64,000 nt of DNA. Source: Fodinicola acaciae (GTDB lineage Bacteria > Actinomycetota > Actinomycetes > Mycobacteriales > HKI-0501). Position numbers and translations under genes: made by a program. Every line of letters starts with the position of its first letter. Position 1 is the first letter of the stretch. Shown here one piece after another: positions 18,306 through 27,686 of this stretch. The notes beneath the pieces are model-generated. The model was not told the origin of the DNA. It did not search any database and saw nothing but the letters and a program-made list of their open reading frames with translations. The stretch is taken from positions 2,232,001 to 2,296,000 of the forward strand of contig NZ_WOTN01000002.1 in NCBI RefSeq assembly GCF_010993745.1, given 5' to 3'.

Positions 18306-18557
18306 TCAGCGCCGCAGGATCTCCGCCACCGGTTTTCCGCTGCCGGTCGAGTGCGTGCCGGCGCTGTGGTCCGGGCCGCTCAGCCAGCTGACCAGCAACC
18401 CGACCAGGGTGACGGTGAGAATGCCGCCGGCCAGCACGAACAGTGTCCTGGTCATCCGGGACGGTCCGCGAAGGAACAGCCGCCACGACATCACGCCGAT
18501 CGCGGCGACCAGCAGCACGGCGATCGCTGCGTTTTGCATGGGGTAGATGCCCTGCAT
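18306..18557 (-). CDS. Small two-segment membrane protein
   Basis: An 83-residue protein with two membrane segments (about residues 9-22, [15 protein letters not shown], and 37-57, [20 protein letters not shown]) joined by a basic loop LRGPSRM. A hydrophilic tail ends in PVAEILRR. The function is unknown. Two starts are possible, ATG 18557 and ATG 18539; the second has AGGG nine bases upstream. It is divergent from valS, with only 33 bp between them, and precedes the GNAT gene. Confidence 0.6.
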   Translation of the reverse strand: MQGIYPMQNAAIAVLLVAAIGVMSWRLFLRGPSRMTRTLFVLAGGILTVTLVGLLVSWLSGPDHSAGTHSTGSGKPVAEILRR

Positions 18558-18577
18558 TGTCTGCTCGCGGTTCTCCG

Positions 18578-18583
18578 TAGACT
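18578..18583 (+). promoter_or_regulatory. Putative -10 of a leaderless valS promoter
   Basis: TAGACT lies seven bases before the GTG start of valS; a TTGTCT at 18557-18562 is a possible -35 with a short 15-bp spacer. There is no convincing Shine-Dalgarno sequence, so the mRNA is probably leaderless. No T-box is present upstream of valS, in contrast to ileS. Confidence 0.5.
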
Positions 18584-18590
18584 TCAAGGT

Positions 18591-21212
18591 GTGACAACCA
18601 CGGCCGACACCAGCGCGCGCACCGACCTCCCGCCACAGTATTCTCCCACGGCGGTAGAAGGACCTGCTTATGAGCGCTGGGTAACAGCCGGCTACTTCCA
18701 TGCCGACGAGAAATCCGACCGCGAGCCATACTGCATCGTCCTGCCGCCACCGAACGTGACCGGCAGCCTGCACATCGGCCACGCGCTCGACCACACCCTG
18801 CAGGACGTGCTGATCCGCCGCCGGCGGATGCAGGGCTACGAGGCGCTCTGGCAGCCCGGCATGGACCACGCCGGCATCGCCACCCAGAACGTGGTGGAGA
18901 AGCAGCTCGCCCAGGAGGGCAAGTCCCGCCACGACCTCGGCCGCGAAGCGTTCGTACGCCGCGTCTGGGAGTGGAAGCAGGAGTACGGCGGCCGGATCCT
19001 CGGCCAGATGCGCCGGCTCGGCGACTCGGTCGACTGGGAACGCGAGCGGTTCACCATGGACGAGGGCCTGTCCCGCGCCGTGCTGACGATCTTCAAGCGG
19101 CTGTACGAGGACGGCCTGATCTATCGCGCCGAGCGCATCATCAACTGGTGCCCGCGCTGCATGACGGCGCTGAGCGACATCGAGGTCGAGCACAGCGACG
19201 ACGACGGCGAGCTGGTCTCCATCCGGTACGGCGACGGCGACGCGTCGATTGTCGTCGCCACAACCCGAGCCGAGACGATGCTCGGTGACACGGCCGTCGC
19301 CGTACACCCCGACGACGAGCGTTACCAGCACCTGGTCGGCACCGAGGTCGAGCTGCCGCTCACCGGCCGCCGCATCCCGGTCGTCGCCGACGCGCACGTC
19401 GACCCGAGTTTCGGCACCGGTGCGGTGAAAGTCACGCCAGCGCACGATCCCAACGACTTCGAGATCGGCCAGCGGCACGACCTGCCGGCGCTGGCGATCA
19501 TGGACGAGCGCGGCATCATCACCGCCAAGGGGACGTTCGAGGGCCTGGACCGGTTCGAGGCGCGGCCGGCGGTGGTCGCCGCACTGCGCGAGGACGGCCG
19601 GATCGTCGCCGAGAAGCGGCCATACGTGCACGCCGTCGGCCACTGCTCGCGCTGCGGCACGGTCGTCGAGCCGCGGCTTTCCAAGCAGTGGTTCGTGAAA
19701 ACCGAGCCGCTGGCGCGAGCCGCCGGCGACGCCGTGCGCGACGGCCGGGTGACGATCCACCCACAGTCGCTGGAAAAGCGGTACTTCGACTGGGTCGACA
19801 ACATGCACGACTGGTGCATCTCGCGGCAGCTGTGGTGGGGTCACCGGATCCCGGTCTGGTACGGACCGGACGGCACGATGCGCTGCGTCGGCCCCGACGA
19901 GGAGCCGCCGGGCGACGGCTGGACGCAGGACGCGGACGTACTCGACACCTGGTTCTCCTCGGCGCTCTGGCCGTTCTCGACGCTCGGCTGGCCGGACGAG
20001 ACCGCCGCGCTGGAGAAGTTCTATCCCAACTCGGTGCTGGTCACCGGCTACGACATCCTGTTCTTCTGGGTCGCCCGGATGATGATGTTCGGCCTGTACG
20101 CGATGAAAGACCAGACGAGCAGCCCTGCCGTGCCTTTCAGGCACATCGCGCTGCACGGGCTCGTACGCGACCAGTACGGCAAGAAAATGTCGAAGTCGCG
20201 CGGAAACGTCGTCGATCCGATGGAGTGGATCGAGGAGTACGGCGCGGACGCGCTGCGGTTTTCGTTGGCGCGCGGCGCGAATCCCGGCGCCGACCAGGCG
20301 ATCAGCGCCGACTGGGTCGGTGGTGCGAGAAACTTCTGCAACAAGATCTGGAACGCGACCCGGTTCGCGATCGCCAACGGTGCCACCGTCGGCGACATCC
20401 CGGCCGAGCTGTCCACAGTGGACCGTTGGATCCTTTCCCGGCTGCACAAGACAATCGCCGAGGTCGACGCGATGCTGGAGGACTTCCAGTTCGCCAAGGC
20501 GTCCGAGGCGCTCTATCACTTCGCCTGGGACGAGGTCTGCGACTGGTATCTGGAGCTGGCCAAGCCGGCCTTGCAGGGTCCGACCGCCGACGCGACTCGC
20601 GCGGTGCTCGGCAATGTGCTGGACACGCTGCTGCGCGTGCTGCATCCGGTCATCCCGTTCGTCACCGAGGAGCTGTGGCGCGCGCTGACCGGCGGCGAGA
20701 GCGTGGTGGTCGCCGCGTGGCCGCAGCCTGACCCGGGGACGTACGCCGATGCCGGCGCCGAGGCGAGAGTGGCGGCGCTGCAGGAGATCGTCACCGAGGT
20801 CCGCCGCTTCCGCGCGGAGCAGGGGCTCAAGCCCGGTCAGCGGGTCGCCGCCCGGCTGGTCGGCATCGAGGACAGCGACCTGGCCGACCAGGTCGGCGCG
20901 CTGCGCGCGTTGCTGCGGCTGACCGAGCCGGAGGACGGCTTCCACGCGACGGCCGCGCTGCCCGTACGCGGGCTGAAGGTCGAGCTCGACCTGTCCGGCG
21001 CCATCGACGTCGCGGCCGAGCGTGCCCGCCTCGGCAAGGACCTGGCGGCGGCGGAGAAGGAGCAGAAGCAAAACTCGGCCAAGCTGGCCAACGCGTCGTT
21101 CATCGAGAAGGCGCCGGACGCGGTGGTGGCCAAGGTGAAGGACCGGCTGGCCACCGCGGAGGCCGACATCGCGCGGATCACCGCGCAGCTGGAGGGGTTG
21201 CCGTCAGCGTGA
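18591..21212 (+). CDS. valS: Valyl-tRNA synthetase
   Basis: Class I aminoacyl-tRNA synthetase of 873 residues, normal for the family, charging tRNA-Val in the cytoplasm. The HIGH motif is [15 protein letters not shown] (HIGH at about 62-65) and the KMSKS loop is [13 protein letters not shown] (about 530). The editing domain lies between (about 195-335). The C-terminal coiled-coil arm ([19 protein letters not shown]) is typical of ValRS. The GTG at 18591 gives the usual short actinobacterial N-terminus; a longer upstream frame is not conserved-looking. folC begins inside the stop codon region, so the two genes are coupled. Confidence 0.97.
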   Translation: MTTTADTSARTDLPPQYSPTAVEGPAYERWVTAGYFHADEKSDREPYCIVLPPPNVTGSLHIGHALDHTLQDVLIRRRRMQGYEALWQPGMDHAGIATQNVVEKQLAQEGKSRHDLGREAFVRRVWEWKQEYGGRILGQMRRLGDSVDWERERFTMDEGLSRAVLTIFKRLYEDGLIYRAERIINWCPRCMTALSDIEVEHSDDDGELVSIRYGDGDASIVVATTRAETMLGDTAVAVHPDDERYQHLVGTEVELPLTGRRIPVVADAHVDPSFGTGAVKVTPAHDPNDFEIGQRHDLPALAIMDERGIITAKGTFEGLDRFEARPAVVAALREDGRIVAEKRPYVHAVGHCSRCGTVVEPRLSKQWFVKTEPLARAAGDAVRDGRVTIHPQSLEKRYFDWVDNMHDWCISRQLWWGHRIPVWYGPDGTMRCVGPDEEPPGDGWTQDADVLDTWFSSALWPFSTLGWPDETAALEKFYPNSVLVTGYDILFFWVARMMMFGLYAMKDQTSSPAVPFRHIALHGLVRDQYGKKMSKSRGNVVDPMEWIEEYGADALRFSLARGANPGADQAISADWVGGARNFCNKIWNATRFAIANGATVGDIPAELSTVDRWILSRLHKTIAEVDAMLEDFQFAKASEALYHFAWDEVCDWYLELAKPALQGPTADATRAVLGNVLDTLLRVLHPVIPFVTEELWRALTGGESVVVAAWPQPDPGTYADAGAEARVAALQEIVTEVRRFRAEQGLKPGQRVAARLVGIEDSDLADQVGALRALLRLTEPEDGFHATAALPVRGLKVELDLSGAIDVAAERARLGKDLAAAEKEQKQNSAKLANASFIEKAPDAVVAKVKDRLATAEADIARITAQLEGLPSA

Positions 21213-22570
21213 TGGCAAAACGCAAGGACGACGCCCGGAAGGCCTCCGAGCAGCTGGAAGAGGTGCTGGCCGCGCTGCAGGCACGCGGCCAGGGCCGGAT
21301 GCTGCCGGACCGGACGCGGATCGTCGAGCTGCTCGACCTGCTCGGCAACCCGCAGAAGGCGTATCCGGCGATCCACCTGACCGGCACGAACGGCAAGACC
21401 TCGACGGCGCGGATCATCGACTCGCTGTTGCGCGCGCAGGGCCTGCGGGTCGGCCGCTACACCAGCCCGCACCTGGACAGCCCGGCCGAACGGATCAGCC
21501 TGGACGGCGAGCCGATCGACCCGGAGCGGTTCGTCGCCGCCTATCGCGACGTCGCGCCGTACGTGCAGCTGATGGACGAGCGCAACGCCGACCCGGTCAC
21601 CTACTTCGAGCTGATGACCGCGATGGCCTTCGCCGCCTTCGCCGACGCGCCGGTCGACGTGGCCGTCGTCGAGGTGGGGCTCGGCGGCACCTGGGACGCC
21701 ACCAACGTCATCGACGCCGGCGTCGCGGTCGTCACGCCGATCGGCCTCGACCACGTGGAGCTGCTCGGTCCGACGATCGCCGACATCGCCAAGGAGAAGG
21801 CCGGCATCATCCACGAAGGCGCGACCGTCGTGACCGCCGTACAGCCGGCCGAGGCCGCCGAGCCACTGCTGCGCCGCGCGGTCGACGTCGGCGCGACCGT
21901 CGCGCGCGAGGGCCAGGAGTTCGGCGTCGTCGAGCGGCAGATCGCGGTCGGCGGCCAGATGCTGTGGCTGCAGGGCCTGTCGGCGCGATACGAGGAGATT
22001 TTCCTGCCGCTGCAGGGCGCTCACCAGGCGCAGAACGCGGCGCTCGCGCTGGCCGCCGTCGAGGCGTTCCTCGGCGCCGGCCGCGAGCGGTCGCTGGACG
22101 CCGACGGCGTACGCGAGGGCTTCGCCGAGGTCAGCTCGCCCGGTCGGCTGGAGCGCGTACGGACCAGTCCGACCGTGCTGCTGGACGCGGCGCACAACAC
22201 GGCTGGCATGCAGGCGCTGGTCGACGCGCTTCGCGAGGAGTTCGCCTTCAGCCGGCTGGTCGCGGTGCTCGGCGTGCTGGCCGACAAGGACACCAACGGC
22301 ATGCTCGAGCTGCTCGAGCCGTACGTCGACGCCGTGGTCGTCACGCAGAACAGCTCGCCGCGGGCGCTGCCGGCCGACGACCTGGCCGCGGTCGCCGTCG
22401 AGATCTTCGGCGCCGACCGGGTCGACGTGGAGCTGCGGCTCGACGACGCGATCGAGGCGGCCGTACGCCGCGTCGAGGAGGACCCGGACGCGCCGCTGGG
22501 CGGTCAGGGGGTCATCATCACCGGCTCCGTCGTGACGGTCGCCGACGCGCGGAGGCTGCTGGCCCGATGA
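21209..22570 (+). CDS. folC: Folylpolyglutamate synthase / dihydrofolate synthase
   Basis: A Mur-ligase-like enzyme of about 453 residues that adds glutamate to dihydropteroate and folates using ATP. The ATP-binding loop [15 protein letters not shown] is at about residues 55-69, followed by [15 protein letters not shown]. The conserved [14 protein letters not shown] and [11 protein letters not shown] are present. Translation starts at GTG 21209 or ATG 21212, both overlapping the valS stop; AGGGG lies 12-15 bases upstream. Its stop overlaps the next gene (ATGA), giving a tight valS-folC-DUF4233 operon as in other actinobacteria. Confidence 0.96.
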   Translation: MMAKRKDDARKASEQLEEVLAALQARGQGRMLPDRTRIVELLDLLGNPQKAYPAIHLTGTNGKTSTARIIDSLLRAQGLRVGRYTSPHLDSPAERISLDGEPIDPERFVAAYRDVAPYVQLMDERNADPVTYFELMTAMAFAAFADAPVDVAVVEVGLGGTWDATNVIDAGVAVVTPIGLDHVELLGPTIADIAKEKAGIIHEGATVVTAVQPAEAAEPLLRRAVDVGATVAREGQEFGVVERQIAVGGQMLWLQGLSARYEEIFLPLQGAHQAQNAALALAAVEAFLGAGRERSLDADGVREGFAEVSSPGRLERVRTSPTVLLDAAHNTAGMQALVDALREEFAFSRLVAVLGVLADKDTNGMLELLEPYVDAVVVTQNSSPRALPADDLAAVAVEIFGADRVDVELRLDDAIEAAVRRVEEDPDAPLGGQGVIITGSVVTVADARRLLAR

Positions 22571-22998
22571 CCGACCCGGACCAGCCGCCGACGCAATCGG
22601 ATTCCGATTGTAAAGACTCGTCTACTGTAGACAATCCACCGCCGACCTCCGGCCTGCGCAACCCGGCGGCCGCCGCGCGCGGTGTGGGTGCGGCGACGCT
22701 GCTGCTGGAAGCGCTGGTGCTGCTGCTCGCGCTCGTACCGCTGGTGAAGCTCTCCGGCCGCGTCTCCGGCGCGCAGATCGGCATCCTGCTCGGCCTGGTC
22801 GCGCTGTGCGTGCTGACCTGCGCGGTGCTCAAGCGCGCGTGGGGCTGGCATGTCGGCACGGTCATCCAGGTCGCGGTGATGGCGACCGGCTTCTTCAACT
22901 GGGCGCTGTTGGTGCTCGGCGTGGTGTTCCTGGCGATCTGGCTTTACGTCCTCCACGTGCGTCGCACGCTCACCCGGCCGGCCCGTTTCACGCACTGA
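22567..22998 (+). CDS. DUF4233 membrane protein
   Basis: A 143-residue protein with a hydrophilic N-terminal part (about 1-45) and four membrane segments, ending in a short basic tail. Proteins with this layout directly after folC are known in actinobacteria as DUF4233; their function is unknown. It overlaps the folC stop by ATGA. An unusual feature is that codons 10-15 (QSDSDC) are formed by a copy of the 17-bp palindrome that recurs in this window, so a repeat has been taken into the coding sequence near the start. Confidence 0.85.
   Translation: MTDPDQPPTQSDSDCKDSSTVDNPPPTSGLRNPAAAARGVGAATLLLEALVLLLALVPLVKLSGRVSGAQIGILLGLVALCVLTCAVLKRAWGWHVGTVIQVAVMATGFFNWALLVLGVVFLAIWLYVLHVRRTLTRPARFTH
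22594..22610. repeat. 17-bp palindrome (copy inside DUF4233 gene)
   Basis: CAATCGGATTCCGATTG, a perfect odd palindrome, lies inside the first codons of the DUF4233 gene. The same 17 bases occur at 42242, 46624, 46826 and 59066. This copy keeps the ACG before the core but its right flank differs (TAAAG), so the symmetry stops at the core. Confidence 0.85.
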
Positions 22999-23077
22999 CC
23001 TGCCTGTACGGGCAGAAACGCCGAGATAACGGGAAATACGGCACTCGCGGCAGGAGAACCGGAAATAGGCTGCGGCC

Positions 23078-23872
23078 ATGAACGCCGAAGATCCGGGTGG
23101 CTTCAGCACGATCGTGGGCCGGCCGCAGTACTACATCGACTTCCTCGATGCGCGTACGGAGATCCCGGACGAGAGCGTGGTCAAGGAAACCATTCTCCGC
23201 CTGCTCGATCTGCGTGACGGCCTCGCGGTGCTGGACGTCGGCTCGGGGATCGGCGCGGACACGATCGAAGTCGCGAAGCGGGTTGGCCCGGCCGGACGGG
23301 TCGTCGGTCTCGACCGGAGCGCCGAGATGGTCGCGGAGGCCCGCGGCCGGGCCGACCGGCCGGTCGAGTTCGTCGAGGGCGACGCTCACCGTCTGGAGTT
23401 CGACGACGCGACCTTCGACCGCTGCCGCAGCGAACGAATGCTCATCCACGTCGCCGACCCGGTCACGGCCGTAGGCGAGATGGTGCGGGTCACCCGACCT
23501 GGCGGGCTCGTCGTGCTGTCCGACATCGACGCCGGCACGATGTTTCTCAACAGCACGAACGTCAAGCTCGCGACCGCGCTCGCGCAGCGGACCTCGGACG
23601 CGTTGGCGCACGGCTGGCTGGGTCGTCGGCAGCAGCGCTATCTGGTCGAGGCGGGTCTGGAGGACGTACGCTGCGTCGCTCAGGTGATCCAGAACAGCGT
23701 CAGCTTCATGCGGATCGTGTTCGCCGGTCCGCTGCGTGCCATGGTCGCGGACGGCGTCGCGACCGCCGGCGAGGTGGACGACTTCTGGGCCGAGCTGGCA
23801 CAGGGTGAGCGGGACGGCTGGCTCTGCTCGGGTGTCGTGTGCTTCACCGTGGTCGGCCGGCGTCCACGCTAG
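23078..23872 (+). CDS. SAM-dependent methyltransferase (UbiE/class I type)
   Basis: A 264-residue class I methyltransferase. Motif I is VLDVGSGIGADTIE (about 51-64), followed by the acidic residue in GRVVGLDRSAEMV, then FVEGDAHRLEFDDATFD and MVRVTRPGGLVVLSD. The overall pattern is that of small-molecule methyltransferases; the substrate is unknown. It sits with an RHH gene between DUF4233 and ndk, positions usually adjacent in actinobacteria, so the pair looks like a local insertion. Its 3' end overlaps the convergent RHH gene by 29 bp. Confidence 0.88.
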   Translation: MNAEDPGGFSTIVGRPQYYIDFLDARTEIPDESVVKETILRLLDLRDGLAVLDVGSGIGADTIEVAKRVGPAGRVVGLDRSAEMVAEARGRADRPVEFVEGDAHRLEFDDATFDRCRSERMLIHVADPVTAVGEMVRVTRPGGLVVLSDIDAGTMFLNSTNVKLATALAQRTSDALAHGWLGRRQQRYLVEAGLEDVRCVAQVIQNSVSFMRIVFAGPLRAMVADGVATAGEVDDFWAELAQGERDGWLCSGVVCFTVVGRRPR

Positions 23873-24032
23873 GACTCCCGCTGTCTGTCTGGTGTGTCCG
23901 CAGGTCGAGCGTGCGGACCTGGCTGGCGACCGCCTCGCGGAGCCAGCGGGACAGGCTCATGCCGCGCCGGACGGCCTCCTCGCGAGCCCTGGCGTCGAGG
24001 TCGTCCGGCAGTTTCACCGTTCTCCTCTTCAT
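23844..24032 (-). CDS. Ribbon-helix-helix (CopG/Arc-like) protein
   Basis: A 62-residue protein. Residues 3-36 form an RHH DNA-binding fold: the strand [13 protein letters not shown] and two helices, [18 protein letters not shown]. Such proteins are often antitoxins that repress their own promoter, but no toxin gene lies next to it, so it may be an orphan or a stand-alone regulator. The ATG at 24032 has no clear ribosome site; TACGCT seven bases upstream could be the -10 of a leaderless transcript. The tail overlaps the methyltransferase gene. Confidence 0.72.
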   Translation of the reverse strand: MKRRTVKLPDDLDARAREEAVRRGMSLSRWLREAVASQVRTLDLRTHQTDSGSPSVDAGRPR

Positions 24033-24145
24033 GCCGCACAGCGTACGCAGTTCGCAAACCAGGGCAAATGCATGCGCGTACTCTCCGCGTGTCGCCGGCC
24101 GCTAAAGTTCGTGCAGGTCAACGTTGGCAGACAGGAGACAAGCAG

Positions 24146-24556
24146 GTGTCGGAGCGTACGCTCGTGCTGCTCAAGCCGGACGCGGTGCGCCGCGGCCTGG
24201 TCGGCGAGATCCTCGGCCGGTTCGAGCGCAAGGGCCTGACCATCGAGGCGCTGGAGCTGCGCAATCTGGACGGCGAGACCGCCGACCAGCACTACGCCGA
24301 ACACGTCGAGAAGGCCTTCTATCCGCCGCTGCGCGAGTTCATCACCTCGGGTCCGCTGGTGGCGCTGGTGCTGTCCGGCGACACGGCGATCGAGGTCGTA
24401 CGTGGCCTGATCGGCAGCACCGACGGCCGCAAGGCCGCCGCCGGCACGATCCGCGGCGACCTGTCGCTGTCCAACCGGGAAAACCTGGTGCACGCGTCCG
24501 ATTCGCCGGAGTCGGCGTCCCGTGAGCTCAAGCTCTTCTTCCCCGAGCTGGCCTGA
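24146..24556 (+). CDS. ndk: Nucleoside diphosphate kinase
   Basis: A 136-residue enzyme that moves the gamma-phosphate from ATP to other nucleoside diphosphates. It starts with the conserved [20 protein letters not shown], has the Kpn-loop region, and carries the phospho-histidine in [12 protein letters not shown] near the C-terminus. The GTG at 24146 is preceded by ACAGGAGAC. Length and motifs are normal. It closes the valS-folC-DUF4233-ndk neighbourhood, here interrupted by two extra genes. Confidence 0.97.
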   Translation: MSERTLVLLKPDAVRRGLVGEILGRFERKGLTIEALELRNLDGETADQHYAEHVEKAFYPPLREFITSGPLVALVLSGDTAIEVVRGLIGSTDGRKAAAGTIRGDLSLSNRENLVHASDSPESASRELKLFFPELA

Positions 24557-24673
24557 CGTAACGGTGATGGCGCATTTTGGGGATATCCAGGGTGGCGCAC
24601 CGCACGTACCGTTCATTCCAGTGAAGGCAGCAGCTCAGCGACACTGACTGTCGCTGCAGGAGAGGACCTCGAC

Positions 24674-25198
24674 ATGAGCGACGACTACCACGCCAACGTT
24701 GACGTCGACGGCGACGGACACTACGACGACGTCGACTACACGACGAACTCCGACGGCAGTGTCACCATCACCGACGACTTCAACCACGACGGCAAGGTCG
24801 ACTTCGTCGCGCATGACTACAACCACGACGGCATCGTGGACGACGCCAAGTACGACACGAACTATGACGGCACGTACGACCAGTACTGGAAAGACACCAA
24901 CGGTGACGGTTACCTCGACCGGGTGAACGGCGACGGCAACCAGGACGGTCACACCGACTACAAGGGGACCGACTCCAACGAGGACGGCCGCATCGACCAC
25001 GTCACCAGCGACACGAACTACGACGGCAAATACGACACGTACCAGCAGGACACCAACTACGACGGCCGGTTCGACTACGCGCAGCACGACACCAACGAGG
25101 ACGGCAAGGTCGACACCGTCGACTACGACAGCAACCACAACGGCCACTTCGACACGAAGTACACGCCGGAAGGCGACGTTCCGCTGCACAACGTCTGA
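24674..25198 (+). CDS. Asp-rich DxDxDG repeat protein (calcium-binding-like), paralogue 1
   Basis: A 174-residue, very acidic protein built almost entirely of short repeats of the type DxNxDGxxDxxxxD, for example DVDGDGHYDDVDY, DFNHDGKVDFVAHDY and DTNEDGKVDTVDYD. About ten to eleven copies occur. Each looks like the calcium-binding loop of EF-hand, dockerin or thrombospondin-3 proteins. No signal peptide or membrane segment is present. The ATG at 24674 follows GGAGAGG. The next gene encodes a paralogue with the same first 85 or so residues, and both end in LH(N/D)V. Function unknown; calcium binding is inferred. Confidence 0.8.
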   Translation: MSDDYHANVDVDGDGHYDDVDYTTNSDGSVTITDDFNHDGKVDFVAHDYNHDGIVDDAKYDTNYDGTYDQYWKDTNGDGYLDRVNGDGNQDGHTDYKGTDSNEDGRIDHVTSDTNYDGKYDTYQQDTNYDGRFDYAQHDTNEDGKVDTVDYDSNHNGHFDTKYTPEGDVPLHNV

Positions 25199-25219
25199 TC
25201 CGGTAGAGCAGTGCACGCA

Positions 25220-25249
25220 ACGGCCCGGCCGGTCATCTGGCCGGGCCGT
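25220..25249 (+). terminator. Hairpin terminator after repeat protein 1
   Basis: ACGGCCCGGCC and GGCCGGGCCGT pair perfectly across an 8-base loop, 22 bp after the stop codon. No T-run follows, as is common in high-GC actinobacteria. It separates the two paralogous genes. Confidence 0.7.
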
Positions 25250-25300
25250 CGCGTATGCCGGCAATGAGAACACGTCCGAAACCGAGAGGCTTTTCGATCA

Positions 25301-26107
25301 ATGAGTGACGATTACTCGACCAATGTCGACGTCGACGGCGACGGCGACTGGGACCATGTCGACTACCACGAGAACTCCGACGGCAGCGTGACGATCACCG
25401 CCGACGAGAACGGCGACGGCAAGACCGACTTCATCGCGTACGACTACGACCACGACGGCACCGTCGACCAGGCGTATTACGACGTCAACCACGACGGCAC
25501 ATACGACGAGCACTGGACCGACACCAACGGCGACGGCTATCTGGACGTCAAGCAGGACGGCAACTTTGGCACTCACCCCGGCAGCGACGGCGGGAGTGGC
25601 CACAGCAGCTCGGCGCCGGCCAGCGGCGAGACGCAGCCGACCACCGGCAGCGGTGGCGAGCATGGTGGTGGTGGTGGTGGCGGCGGCGAACACGGCGGCA
25701 GCGCGCCGACCGGTGGTGCCGACCACCAGTCCGGCGGTACGACCGGCGGCCAGCCGTCCGCCACCGGCTCCGAGCCGCACACCGGCCAAGGTGCCGGCCA
25801 GGGCGCTGGTGGTCAGGCCTCGGGTGGCCAGGACTCCGGTCACTCCGGCGGCCAAGGCGCAGGTCACGACGCTGGTGGCCAGGGTGCTGGTCACGACTCC
25901 GGCGGTCAGGCGGACGGCCACGACTCCGGCCAGGGTTCGGGCTCCTCGGCCGGCGGCGGCAGCGGATCGAGCCAGGGTTCTGGTAGCAGCGGCGGCCAGG
26001 CCTCTGGCGGCGACACCGGTTCCTTCGCGCCGGCCGACGGCGGCTCAGGCAGTGGGTCCGGAGCCGGCAGCAGCGCCACCGGCAGCTACGGCCTCCACGA
26101 CGTCTAG
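25301..26107 (+). CDS. Asp-rich DxDxDG repeat protein with Gly/Ser/His/Gln-rich tail, paralogue 2
   Basis: A 268-residue protein. Residues 1-88 repeat the acidic calcium-loop pattern of the previous gene (DVDGDGDWDHVDYHE, DENGDGKTDFIAYDYDHDG, DTNGDGYLDV). The rest is a low-complexity tail of Gly, Ser, Gln and His, with runs of Gly and repeated GQGAGHD-like units, ending in SYGLHDV. No signal peptide is seen. The tail may be disordered or adhesive. The shared start and C-terminal LH(D/N)V show the two genes arose by duplication. The gene borders the 28-bp repeat array. Confidence 0.78.
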   Translation: MSDDYSTNVDVDGDGDWDHVDYHENSDGSVTITADENGDGKTDFIAYDYDHDGTVDQAYYDVNHDGTYDEHWTDTNGDGYLDVKQDGNFGTHPGSDGGSGHSSSAPASGETQPTTGSGGEHGGGGGGGGEHGGSAPTGGADHQSGGTTGGQPSATGSEPHTGQGAGQGAGGQASGGQDSGHSGGQGAGHDAGGQGAGHDSGGQADGHDSGQGSGSSAGGGSGSSQGSGSSGGQASGGDTGSFAPADGGSGSGSGAGSSATGSYGLHDV

Positions 26108-26157
26108 AAATCCGCGTGCTCGCGCCCGGCTCGTCGCCCGGCGAGCGCCGAGCACAT

Positions 26158-26843
26158 GGCGGCACTCGGCGAGCACCGAGCGCATGGCGGCACTCGGCGA
26201 GCGCCGGGAAAGTTGCGTCGCTCGGCGACCGCTGGCCGGATGGCGTCGCTCGGCGAGTGCCGGGAAAGCTGCGTCGCTCGGCGAGTGCCGGGAAAGTTGC
26301 GTCGCTCGGCGACCGCTGGCCGGATGGCGTCGCTCGGCGAGTGCCGGGAAAGCTGCGTCGCTCGGCGAGCGCCGGGAATTGTGTGGCGTTGACCGCTCAA
26401 TGTCGTGGAAAAGGCGTCGCTCGGCGAGTGCCGTGAATTGTCCGGCATTGATCGTTCAATGTCGTGGAAAGGGCGTCGTTCGGCGAGTGCCGCGCGAAAG
26501 GCGGCGCTCAGTGAGTGCCGGCGAAATTGCGGCGCTCAGTGAGTGCCGCCAAATGTACGCCGTTCGACGCTCAGTGCTGCCAATATGCCGGCTCTGGTCG
26601 GCTGCCGCAGAAATGGCGTCGTTGGGCGAGTGCCGCGCGAAAGGCGGCGCTCAGTGAGCGCCGGCGAAATTGCGGCGCTGGGTAGGTGTCGGCAAATGGG
26701 CGACGTTCGACGTTCAGCGGCGCGGGAAGGTCGGTTCTGGCCGGCTGCCGCGGGGATGGCGGCGTTCGGTGAGGGCCGCGGGGATGGCGGCGTTCGGTGA
26801 GTGCCGCGGAAATCGCGGCGTTCGGCGACGGCTGGGACAGGCC
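26158..26843. repeat. Degenerate 28-bp tandem repeat array (about 24 units)
   Basis: The whole gap between two convergent genes is filled by direct repeats with a 28-bp period; a typical unit contains CGTCGCTCGGCGAGTGCCGG. Units near the left are almost identical. An 84-bp block (26214-26297) is repeated at 26298-26381, a 59-bp block (26354-26412) at 26413-26471, and a block of about 143 bp starting at 26472 recurs at 26615. Units drift towards the right, and some are 27 or 31-32 bp. Each has a small palindrome (CTCGGCGAG). There are no unique spacers, so it is not a CRISPR. The period is not a multiple of three, so it is not a protein repeat. Confidence 0.9.
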
Positions 26844-27686
26844 TCACGCGAGGCGGGTGACCTCGACGGAGACGTCCAGGGCCGACGCGGCGCCGCCGGA
26901 GTAGATGCCTTTCAGCGGCGCCACGTCGGCGTAGTCGCGGCCGAGCGCCACCCAGATGTGCCGCGGCCCCACCGGGATGTCGTTGGTCGGGTCATAGCCC
27001 CACCAGTCGCCGGTCCACGCCTCGATCCACGCGTGGCTCTCGCCGCGTACGACCTCACGCAGCGCCGCGTCGCGCTTGGTGTGCAGATAGCCGGACACAT
27101 AGCGCGACGGGATCCCCATCAGCCGCAGCAACACCAGCGTCAGGTGCGCGAAGTCCTGGCAGACGCCTTCGCGCGCTCGCCACGCGTCGGTCGCGGTGCT
27201 GTGTACGCCGGTCGCGCCGCGGTGATAGGCGAGCTGCTCGTGGACCCATTTCGACGCCGCCAGCACCGCCTCCGCCGGCCGTACGCCGCGGCGCAGGTCG
27301 CGTGCGACGGCGGCCAGCTCGCGGTCACGTGGCGTGTACGCGGTCGGCTCCAGCACCTCGGTGTAGCGGTCCAGCACCGCGGGCTCGCGCAGCTCCGACC
27401 ACGCGGCCTTGTCGATCGGCTCGGAGTCGTCGCCGGTCTCCACGACCGAGGACGACACGACCTTCAGCTCCTTGTGCGGCGCGTGCAGGTCGAAGGCGGT
27501 GACGACCGTCCCCCAGTAGTCGGTGTAGCGGTACGACCGCGTCGCCGGCGCGGTCTCCACGCGCGCGACCACCACGTTCTGCCGGCGGTCGCTGCGCGGC
27601 GTCAACCGTGCCTCGTTGTACGACTGGGTCACCGGCGCCTCGTAACGGTAGCCGGTGGAATGGACGACCCGGATCCGCCAGCTCAT
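26844..27686 (-). CDS. Transglutaminase-like protein of the ATP-grasp/alpha-E cassette
   Basis: A 280-residue protein with the bacterial transglutaminase N-terminal beta domain (RVVHSTGYRYEAPVTQSYNE) and a transglutaminase-like cysteine protease core. The catalytic triad is seen as Cys in GVCQDFAHL, His in GESHAWIEAW and Asp in WGYDPTND. The ATG at 27686 overlaps the stop of the alpha-E gene and has GGAGG upstream. Such three-gene cassettes have been proposed to make or process peptide-like conjugates; the substrate is not known. It is the last gene of the operon and borders the 28-bp array. Confidence 0.9.
   Translation of the reverse strand: MSWRIRVVHSTGYRYEAPVTQSYNEARLTPRSDRRQNVVVARVETAPATRSYRYTDYWGTVVTAFDLHAPHKELKVVSSSVVETGDDSEPIDKAAWSELREPAVLDRYTEVLEPTAYTPRDRELAAVARDLRRGVRPAEAVLAASKWVHEQLAYHRGATGVHSTATDAWRAREGVCQDFAHLTLVLLRLMGIPSRYVSGYLHTKRDAALREVVRGESHAWIEAWTGDWWGYDPTNDIPVGPRHIWVALGRDYADVAPLKGIYSGGAASALDVSVEVTRLA

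Noticed and set aside
18306-21071. Long leftward frame opposite valS
   Set aside because: Only its last 83 codons, beyond the valS start, look like a real (membrane) protein; the rest is a shadow of valS.
24061-24145. Toxin gene partner for the RHH protein
   Set aside because: The space upstream of the RHH gene only holds the ndk promoter region; no second small gene is present.
26104-26448. Leftward repeat protein with RHSPSDAI-like units
   Set aside because: It is only a translation of the 28-bp repeats, whose period breaks the frame in successive units; no ribosome site.
26158-26843. CRISPR array, suggested by a 28-bp periodic repeat
   Set aside because: Repeat units follow each other directly, with no unique spacers of 30-40 bp, units diverge gradually, and no cas genes are nearby.
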